Shown one piece after another: positions 59,401 through 64,000 of a stretch of 64,000 nt of DNA. Source of the DNA: Flavobacterium panici (GTDB taxonomy: Bacteria; Bacteroidota; Bacteroidia; Flavobacteriales; Flavobacteriaceae); the NCBI RefSeq assembly GCF_903819335.1, contig NZ_CAIJDE010000033.1:17762-81761 (forward strand), read 5' to 3'. Each line of letters opens with the position of its first letter. Position 1 is the first letter of the stretch. Under the pieces are notes generated by a model. It was not told where the DNA came from, did not search any database, and was given only the letters and a program-made list of their open reading frames with translations. A program made the position numbers and the translations under genes.

Positions 59401-62400
59401 CAGCATCTGCAGTTATTACATTATTTGATGGATCATAAAAAGTATAAGTTGTATTTCCTGTTGAATCAAAATTAGTTATCGCATCTCCTAAATTAGCACT
59501 TCCACAACCTGCTAACGTTGCATTTACAGTTAAAACAGTAGTTAAAGGGAAGTTAACGGTTACTTGTTTTAATGATCCATTTACATTTTCACAAGTTCCG
59601 CCATTTAAAATGGATACAAAATAATTATAAGGTGTTCCTGCAGCATTTAAACCTGCTATAGTAAGTTCTCCTGTTATAGCATCTTTAGTAAATGTTACTC
59701 CCGGCTGAGTTGCTACAGTAGTTCCTGTTATAATTTCCTGAGTTTTATTTTGATCTGTATAATATTTAAACTCTGCTCCTGCAATTGTCGATGATGTTGG
59801 AGTTAAAACGGCACCTCCGGCGCAAGTCGCCTCAACTGGAGTTGCAATTATAACATCAGCATCTGTAGGAATTGGCAGTACTGTAACTGTAACAGCCTGA
59901 CGTAAACTATTAATACAAGTTCCTCCACGAGTTCCTTCTAAATAATATGTTGTAGTAGAAGTTAATGGAAGCGTTGGATTAACAGCTACAATATTTCCGC
60001 CTGTTGGAGCATCATACCAGGTAAAGGTTTCTGTACCTGTTGAAGATGCTGTTAAAGAAGCTGTCTGTCCTGAACAAATTGGTGCTGAAGCCCCTGTAAT
60101 TGCTGCATTTGGAAATCTGTAAGAAGCATCATAAATATCTAAAGATACAAGTGCACTTAGTATTCCTGTTAATCGAACTTGTACACTTGTAAATGGACCG
60201 GCAGCAACAAAGCTTGCTCTAAAACGGTTACCACCTAAAAGCTGAACATTAACAAGATTGTTAATATTAGACTGATCTGCATTAGGAGTTACTCCATTAA
60301 AACTTTGTAAACTAATATTAGAAAGAGCACTAATATCCAGTAAACCAACTGGAATTCCTAACTCAACATCAATTATATCCCCTGCTTGACCCGGAGATGT
60401 AAAAGTTAATGTTTGCTGTATGTAATCCAATAATCCTAATGGAATTGTAAGTGTAGTTGCTGTTGCATTGTTGCCGTCAACAGAAGCTGCGTCATTAGCT
60501 GATGTACATGTAATACAGCCTAAAACTACTCCTCCTCTTGCAATAACCTGAGAGTTGGCTTGTAAACAAGTACTAATAGTATTTATTACAATTACATTAA
60601 TAACTCCTCTTACTGGGTTTGCACAATTTGTTGCTACATCTACTGCCTCAACATAATAGCTTTTATTTGCTGTTAAAACTGGACTTGGTGTATACGTTTG
60701 CGTATTAGTAGCTATAGGTAAACCACCTGTTGCAACATCATACCAATTGTAGAAAACGCCCGCAACCGGATTCGAAACGGATAACGTAACGGTTTGCCCA
60801 GATTGTATAATAACATCCTGAGAAGCAAAAGTTGGCACCGCTGGTAAAGGAGTTACCGTTAAATTTACAGCCGTACGTGTTGGTGTTGAACAACTTCCAA
60901 TAACTGCTTCAACATAATAATTTGTATTTGCTGTTAAAGCCGGTGTCGTAAATGAAGTTCCTGTAAATACTAAATTTCCTCCTGATGCAGCATCATACCA
61001 ATTATAAGTAGTACCTGCCACCGGAGTCTGAACCGTTAAAGTCGTTGTCCCTCCGCTGCATATTGTTGATGGAGAAACATCGATTACCGGTAATACAGGA
61101 TTATTTACTAAAACCTGAACCGGATTTCTTTCACTGTTAACACAGCCATTTCTTGTTATTTCAACATAATAAGTTGTTGCTGTTGTTAAAGCCGGAGTTG
61201 TAAATGCAGCTGTAGAAGCTAGTGAAGCTCCGCCAGTCGCAGCGCTATACCAATTAACAGTTTCACCAACTGCAAGAGCAGCAGTTAATGTTGTCGTTTG
61301 TCCGCTGCAAATAGTTGTATTTCCTGTTATAACTGGAGCTTTATATCTATAAGTTGCCTGATAAATATCTAAATTTGTCAGTACTGTTGCCAAACCTCCT
61401 AATCGAATTTCTACACGATCAAAATTGGCTCCGGCAACTACGCTTGCTCTAAAACGATCTCCGCTTAATAATTGCAAAGTAATTAACGGATTGTTAATTG
61501 AAACCCTGTCATTATTATAAGTTGCTCCATTATACGTTGCAAGACTAACAGCTCCTAACAAGGAAAGATCAGCTAATCCCCCTGGTAATTCTAATTCAAC
61601 ATCAACAATATCACCCGTTTTACCCGGATTAGTAAATTGTAATGTCTGCTGAACCCATCCATTAATTAAACCAATTGGAACAGTAAGTCTCGCTGCTGTT
61701 GCAGGATTTCCATCTACCGAATTATTTGGATTTGTAGAACTACACAATAAACATAAACCATTTTGTGTTGTTTGCTGACTGCTGGCTTCAAGACATCCGC
61801 CTAAAGCTGCCGGCTGAACCGTAACGGTTATTGGAACTCTTACTGCACTAACACAACTTCCGTTTGGACTTTGAGCTTCAACATAATATGTTTTTGTTGC
61901 AGTTAAAATAGGTGTTATAAAAGTTGGTGTATTTGTTGCAACTGGTGTCCCTCCTGTAGGTAAATCATACCAATTTAATTGTGCACCAACTTCAGAAGTT
62001 GTTGCATTTAAAGTTGCATTTTGACCTGACTGAATCGTAACACTTTGTGTCAAAACAGTTGGTGTTGCAGGAACTGCTGTAGAAACTACATTGACTGTAG
62101 TACGCGTAGGACTTACACAACTGCCTATCGCTCCTTCTACATAAAAAGTTGTAGTACCCAAAGGTACTGTAGGTGAATATGTTGTTCCCGTTGCTAATGC
62201 TACTCCTCCACTTGAAACAGAATACCAGGAGTATGTTGTTCCGGGAATAGGATTTAAAAGGGTTAAAGTAGTCTGCTGTGTTGCTCCTGTAGAACAAATA
62301 GTAGTTCCGGCGTTGTTAACAGCTGGTGCAACTGGATTAGAAACATTAAGAACAACTGGTACTCGAACATTGCCTTCGCATCCGGCAGCTCTGGAAATAC

Positions 62401-63145
62401 CAATATAATAAGTAGTATTAGCATTTAATGCAGGAGTTGTAAAACTATTTCCTGTAATTAATGGTGTTGTCGACGCTGCTGAGCTATACCATGCAAGTGT
62501 AGTTCCTGCAGCGGGAGTTGCTGTAAGGGTTGGTGTAGCCCCGGCACAAACCGTTTGCGTTAAACCACCGGCAACTGTTGGCTGTGCAAATTCTAATCGG
62601 ACATCATAAATTCGTAAGCTGACTAAAAGACTTAAAAGTCCGCCAACCTGAATTTGAACCTGATTTGCATCACCTGTTAAAGTGTACTTTGCAACTGCTA
62701 CAGTATTTCCTGAAAGCAAATTTAAGTTCAGGAGCGGACTATTTAAAGCCACACTTGAACCTACATTTACGCCAGACAATTTAGTTTGAAGAGATGCATT
62801 AGATAGCAATCCAACATCCAGCAAACCATTTCCTGTACCAAAATAAATTGCAATTTGATCTCCTGCTCTTGCTGTCTGGTTCAAAGTCAGTGTTTCTTCG
62901 ACGAAACAGCCTACTCCAACAGCATTTGTCAGGGTTGCAAAAGTCGTTAAGCCCGCGCTGTCATAAGCGTTGGCCGGACTATCAACATTTAATCCTACAC
63001 ACAATAATCCGCCCTGACTATTTGTTTGAGACGTAGGTCTGCAAATAGTCTGCGCAAATGAATTCGTGCATAATAGGAATAAAAATAATAGTCCGAATAA
63101 TCTCTTCTGAAAGTTGAGACTACAAAAAGTAAATTTTTTTTTCAT
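50468..63145 (-). CDS. Giant T9SS type B surface protein with 24 tandem repeats
   Basis: 4225 residues from the ATG at 63145 (signal peptide MKKKFTFCSLNFQKRLFGLLFLFLL..NSFAQ). Residues 33-1980: five copies of a ~150-residue Leu/Gly-rich module (start about 35, 448, 858, 1362, 1525) among Ig-like domains. Residues ~1980-3925: 24 repeats of ~82 residues (TTDATQDFCLVDAPTVANIQ / VWYTAATGGTAIP / YYASILN / NCESNVRLAVAVS). Then a DUF11-like domain (~4011-4130) and a type B T9SS sorting domain (~4133-4225: YNEFTPNNDGANDLFRIDCIE...VFNRYGALVYSK...PTGTYFYVI). Surface adhesin-like; partner genes follow. Confidence 0.93.
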   Translation of the reverse strand: MKKKFTFCSLNFQKRLFGLLFLFLLCTNSFAQTICRPTSQTNSQGGLLCVGLNVDSPANAYDSAGLTTFATLTNAVGVGCFVEETLTLNQTARAGDQIAIYFGTGNGLLDVGLLSNASLQTKLSGVNVGSSVALNSPLLNLNLLSGNTVAVAKYTLTGDANQVQIQVGGLLSLLVSLRIYDVRLEFAQPTVAGGLTQTVCAGATPTLTATPAAGTTLAWYSSAASTTPLITGNSFTTPALNANTTYYIGISRAAGCEGNVRVPVVLNVSNPVAPAVNNAGTTICSTGATQQTTLTLLNPIPGTTYSWYSVSSGGVALATGTTYSPTVPLGTTTFYVEGAIGSCVSPTRTTVNVVSTAVPATPTVLTQSVTIQSGQNATLNATTSEVGAQLNWYDLPTGGTPVATNTPTFITPILTATKTYYVEAQSPNGSCVSAVRVPITVTVQPAALGGCLEASSQQTTQNGLCLLCSSTNPNNSVDGNPATAARLTVPIGLINGWVQQTLQFTNPGKTGDIVDVELELPGGLADLSLLGAVSLATYNGATYNNDRVSINNPLITLQLLSGDRFRASVVAGANFDRVEIRLGGLATVLTNLDIYQATYRYKAPVITGNTTICSGQTTTLTAALAVGETVNWYSAATGGASLASTAAFTTPALTTATTYYVEITRNGCVNSERNPVQVLVNNPVLPVIDVSPSTICSGGTTTLTVQTPVAGTTYNWYDAASGGNLVFTGTSFTTPALTANTNYYVEAVIGSCSTPTRTAVNLTVTPLPAVPTFASQDVIIQSGQTVTLSVSNPVAGVFYNWYDVATGGLPIATNTQTYTPSPVLTANKSYYVEAVDVATNCANPVRGVINVIVINTISTCLQANSQVIARGGVVLGCITCTSANDAASVDGNNATATTLTIPLGLLDYIQQTLTFTSPGQAGDIIDVELGIPVGLLDISALSNISLQSFNGVTPNADQSNINNLVNVQLLGGNRFRASFVAAGPFTSVQVRLTGILSALVSLDIYDASYRFPNAAITGASAPICSGQTASLTASSTGTETFTWYDAPTGGNIVAVNPTLPLTSTTTYYLEGTRGGTCINSLRQAVTVTVLPIPTDADVIIATPVEATCAGGAVLTPTSSTIAGAEFKYYTDQNKTQEIITGTTVATQPGVTFTKDAITGELTIAGLNAAGTPYNYFVSILNGGTCENVNGSLKQVTVNFPLTTVLTVNATLAGCGSANLGDAITNFDSTGNTTYTFYDPSNNVITADAAANITLSGVYSILAQGNGVTCPSVQQSVTVTINALPSLVVTNPSESVNIGSNVTLTATSTGTISWFDPQGNALTGPTFTTGVLNTPGVYTYTVVASDGICSATATKVINVIDLSNCQSLTERVYATAQTMGSIVTGTVTDGANAVDGDPQTFSTITTGLGLLGVGTTWQNLTWPAPIAKGTPVTIKLGSELSLLAVGQNLSVIGTIGGVDIGTMQSVSGSLLNLISGDNTYEFTFVPSDASGPQDYDGIRIQSASLLSAAQNTKVFDAHYNRSVSSVACTPGDIRDIFYGAADLGIGAVTTAVGVNDAWNIADNDITTFATMYSGLGVLAAADLTVEFKTPSVVSDTLRIVISKPGALLDVNLLTGFSIQRYLGSVAVGAPIQNTSTLLSLRLLPGNSMAVALVSSPTEVYDRVRIRLGGVAGVLDFLRVHTVERVANTTVIGADPDNKITVCPGTDITLQIPEEACSTYIWYDAPTGGTALATGITYTVPASLTAGIYKYYVQPVRYGCETFARGEVTVEIKASAPVNALTNITLNGGTTTSICSPSGTVTLATSLSGTPVVTNPVYYWYSFNGTTAQLIPGETTAQLIVNGLAPGTYTYYVGVSGDQFCETTVADRKQITFTILPPSTVNDILVDDLTVCHSVPASLTPTAPTLTNPVFTWYLDAARTQPITNGSVIAGVTYTINAAGVLTAVGLTKAMSPITYHVAVASDNTCENLAGTLQDAVIIISDPNTPTTTDTTQDFCLVDAPTIASIQVNESNVVWYNVSTGGTAIPSTTAITTGTYYAAATDAITGCESSVRLAVAVSVTDPGTPTTTDATQDFCLVDAPTVADIQVNTPGVGTIVWYTAATGGTAIPTTTALVTGNYYASILNGTTNCESNVRLAVAVSVTDPGTPTTTDATQDFCLVDAPTVADIQVNTPAVGTIVWYAAATGGTAIPATTALATGNYYASILNGTTNCESNVRLAIAVSVTDPGTPTTTDASQDFCLIDAPTVANIQVNTPAVGTIVWYTAATGGTAIPTTTALVTGTYYASILNPTTNCESNVRLAIAVSVTDPGAPTTTDATQDFCLVDAPTVADIQVNTPAAGTIVWYTAATGGTAIPTTTALVTGNYYASILNATTNCESNVRLAVAVSVTDPGTPTTTDATQDFCLIDAPTVANIQVNTPAVGTIVWYTAATGGTAIPTTTALATGNYYASILNPTTNCESNVRLAIAVSVTDPGTPTTTDATQDFCLIDAPTVADIQVNTPAVGTIVWYTTATGGIAIPTTTALATGTYYASILNPTTNCESNVRLAIAVSVTDPGTPTTTDATQDFCLVDAPTVANIQVNTPAVGTIVWYTAATGGTAIPTTTALVTGTYYASILNPTTNCESNVRLAIAVSVTDPGTPTTTDTTQDFCLIDAPTVADIQMNTPAVGTIVWYTAATGGTAIPNTTALVTGAYYASILNSTTNCESNVRLAVAVSVTDPGTPTTTDATQDFCLIDAPTVADIQVNTPAVGTIVWYTAATGGTAIPATTALATGTYYASILNPATNCESNVRLAIAVSVTDPGTPTTTDATQDFCLIDAPTVADIQVNTPAVGTIVWYTAATGGTAVPATTALVTGTYYASILNPATNCESNVRLAIAVSVTDPGTPTTTDATQDFCLVDAPTVANIQVNTPAVGTIVWYTTATGGTAIPATTALATGNYYASILNPATNCESNVRLAIAVSVTDPGTPTTTDATQDFCLIDAPTVADIQVNTPAVGTIVWYTAATGGTAIPTTTALVTGNYYASILNPATNCESNVRLAVAVSVTDPGTPTTTDATQDFCLVDAPTVANIQVNETNIVWYSTATGGTAIPATTALTNGTYYAAILDPTTNCESNVRLAVAVTVTDPGTPTTTDTTQDFCLVDAPTVTNIQVNAPATGTIVWYTAATGGTAVPATTALVTGNYYASILNPTTNCESNVRLAIAVSVTDPGTPTTTDATQDFCLVDAPTVANIQVNTPAVGTIVWYTAATGGTAIASTTALTTGTYYASIFNGTTNCESAVRLAVAVSVTDPGTPTTTDATQDFCLVDAPTVANIQVNTPTVGTIVWYTAATGGTAIPATTALVTGTYYASILNPTTNCESNVRLAVAVSVTDPGTPTTTDATQDFCLVDAPTVANIQVNTPATGTIVWYTAATGGTAVPATTALVTGTYYASILDPVTNCESNVRLAVAVSVTDPGTPTTTDATQDFCLIDAPTVADIQVNTPAVGTIVWYTAATGGTAIPTTTALVTGTYYASILNPITNCESNVRLAVAVSVTDPGTPTTTDATQDFCLVNAPTFANIQVNESNIVWYSTATGGTAIPATTALTNGTYYAAILDPATNCQSAVRLAVAVSVTDPATPTTTDATQTFCSGNAPTVANIQVNETNVVWYTTATGGTAIPATTALATGNYYGAIQDPVTGCESSVRLLVAVTVGNTVNPTTNNAAQSFCSTASPTIASIQVNESNVTWFSSATGGTAIPATTALTSGIYYGNIVDPATGCESSTRLQVTVTVTDPSPTPTTTDATQDFCSINAPTVANIQVNEANVIWYTSATGGTAIPATTALATGTYYGAVASAINCENPARLAVAVNVNTPGIITTPNTTQTFCLSKLPTLANILVNEPNVVFYATATGGTPLPAGTLLTAGTYYAAALSNTTNGCESATRLGITIAFENDALVQLTTTDDTPCVFQGVTYSIANGKSNYVWSVTNGTITSGGGTADGSATISWSDIGPGRVEVTYTNTCDETTTKFLNVTVATCSDLTITNVVDNPTPNFGDNVTFTITVNNVGEGSFINTLVSDLLPTGYNLVSSNTSTGTFNPATGLWTIPTLPAGQSVTLTIVAEVLSSGNYLNVATIENSTPLDVDATNNSASASVEPICLTVYNEFTPNNDGANDLFRIDCIETFPNNELKVFNRYGALVYSKAHYENDWDGTANVSGVVNRGDMLPTGTYFYVITIGDGTVKKGWLSIMR
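51370..57205. repeat. 246-bp tandem repeat array coding for the 24 repeats
   Basis: 24 units, most 246 bp long, run through this segment. Units 2-20 are the most alike, with a few silent and amino acid differences. The phrase aaacagaaatcttgtgt recurs every ~246 bp. Copies can recombine, so repeat number may vary and short-read assemblies may collapse it. Confidence 0.9.
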
Positions 63146-64000
63146 AATTTGGAAGATTAGAAAATGGACAATAAAATACCTGCTGCCATAAGCACGTATG
63201 CTTAGGCAATTAAAAAAAACATTAAAAATCAATTAGTTAAACTCTAAAACAAATCCTTAGCACATAAAGACTATAGTTTAAATTTTCATTAAAAAAATTA
63301 CGTTGTGTCTGGTATACCGAAGTATACAATTGAGTCCTTTTTATTTTCTTCAAACAAAAAAAATCTCGAAACTTTTAGGAAATATTGATCTACACCAATC
63401 TTCCAAATGAAGTGATTTGTTTTAAAATTAATTTTCATAAAAGAAAATTTAAAGTGTAGGGGGGGGAGAATTTTAATTCAATAATATTTAATCAATTTCA
63501 AATAGAAAGTTGATTACTCTTTCTATGATTTTGACTTCTCTAAAATCAAAATCTAAATTGAATCAATTAGACATTAAAGATTTGTACATTAAAACAAAAT
63601 TTAACAGACAACATGATCGTCTACGCAATGCAGACAACACTTTAAATATTTAGAATTGAATATTAAAAACTTTTGAAAAAAGTGTGTAACAAAAGAAGGA
63701 TAATCAAAAGAGTGAAGAAGTTTGTTTTTCTTCAGAATAATAAAATATAAAGCTAAAATAATATGAAGACCTAATGCAAACTCAATAATAAAGAAAGTAA
63801 ATGTCAGTTCCATAAGCAGGGCGATTAAAGTTATTATTATAAAGCCGATTCGATTATAATTATTATATAGTATATTTTGATCTTAAAAGTTCAACAGATA
63901 AATTTTTCTTGATTTTTATTGAAGAAAACCTAAAAAATATTTTGTTTAACTTTTGTATTCTAAAATTAAAAAAAACAAAAGAATAAAACAAGTATAAAAT
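63146..64000. other. Gene-poor region upstream of the giant gene
   Basis: 855 bp without a convincing gene. It contains a run of eight G (63459-63466), two adjacent GTATAC palindromes (63312-63317 and 63322-63327), and a 70-residue minus-strand ORF (63601-63813) that is hydrophobic (FTFFIIEFALGLHIILALYFIIL) with an in-frame hydrophobic stretch before its ATG; it may be a gene remnant. No clean TAnnTTTG promoter for the giant gene was found. Confidence 0.5.

Noticed and set aside
63601..63813. 70-codon hydrophobic minus-strand ORF
   Set aside because: No Shine-Dalgarno or promoter, no known domain, and the frame continues upstream of the ATG as a hydrophobic stretch; probably a remnant. Described in the region note only.

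Overview
The window is a low-GC chromosome segment from a flavobacterium, most likely Flavobacterium or a close relative. The evidence is the Bacteroidetes promoter boxes (TTTG/TAnnTTTG), a type IX secretion (T9SS) type B giant surface protein followed by PorP/SprF and OmpA-family partners, an N-acylornithine carbamoyltransferase in place of a classical ArgF, an RprX/RprY-like two-component pair, and dispersed intergenic repeats of a kind I recall from Flavobacterium genomes. I see no rRNA, tRNA, CRISPR array, prophage or complete insertion sequence.

Layout. 1-8.7 kb: a leftward arginine/proline operon (GNAT acyltransferase, argG, small lipoprotein, argC, argD, degenerate nuclease-fold protein, proA, proB, acylornithine carbamoyltransferase). 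A candidate promoter and an unusual leader lie near 8.5-8.72 kb. 8.9-15.8 kb: M1 peptidase, aldose epimerase-like protein, GNAT, two outer-membrane barrel proteins, a VF530-like protein, smpB and a lipoprotein. 15.8-26.5 kb: an HTH-Fic protein beside nested palindromes, pcm, an RDD protein, an oxidoreductase, 3-hydroxyacyl-CoA dehydrogenase, a YggS-type PLP protein, an exonuclease/GIY-YIG fusion, a K+ channel with a zinc ribbon, miaA and an acyl-ACP thioesterase. 26.6-30.1 kb: a leftward operon rtcB - zinc-ribbon protein - prfH - TPR protein, which is a candidate RNA-repair/ribosome-rescue system. A 27-codon ORF and an intrinsic terminator lie ahead of rtcB. 30.2-30.75 kb: mosaic repeats without a gene. 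30.8-47.3 kb: leftward housekeeping genes (RprY/RprX-like pair, coaE, glycosyltransferase, fabV, then bamD-rpoZ-coaBC-DUF4835-recN, then DUF6913-dapA), a split 5'-nucleotidase on the + strand, a YhhN-like membrane protein and ligA. 47.5-63.1 kb: a T9SS module of one 4225-residue repeat protein, PorP/SprF and an OmpA-family lattice protein. 63.2-64 kb has no convincing gene.

How the genes work together. The arginine genes supply glutamate acylation (candidate GNAT), ArgC, ArgD, carbamoylation and ArgG. The carbamoyltransferase has Ser at the position that decides acetyl versus succinyl specificity, so the pathway may run on N-succinylated intermediates. proBA share the glutamate precursor. RtcB (RNA ligase) and PrfH (release factor without codon recognition) form a known damage-response pair. 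Here two extra genes are fused to it by short overlaps, and these are the best candidates for undescribed parts. The giant protein, PorP/SprF and OmpA-family protein look like one cargo-plus-export unit for the cell surface. Promoters, terminators and repeats were found by eye and are predictions.
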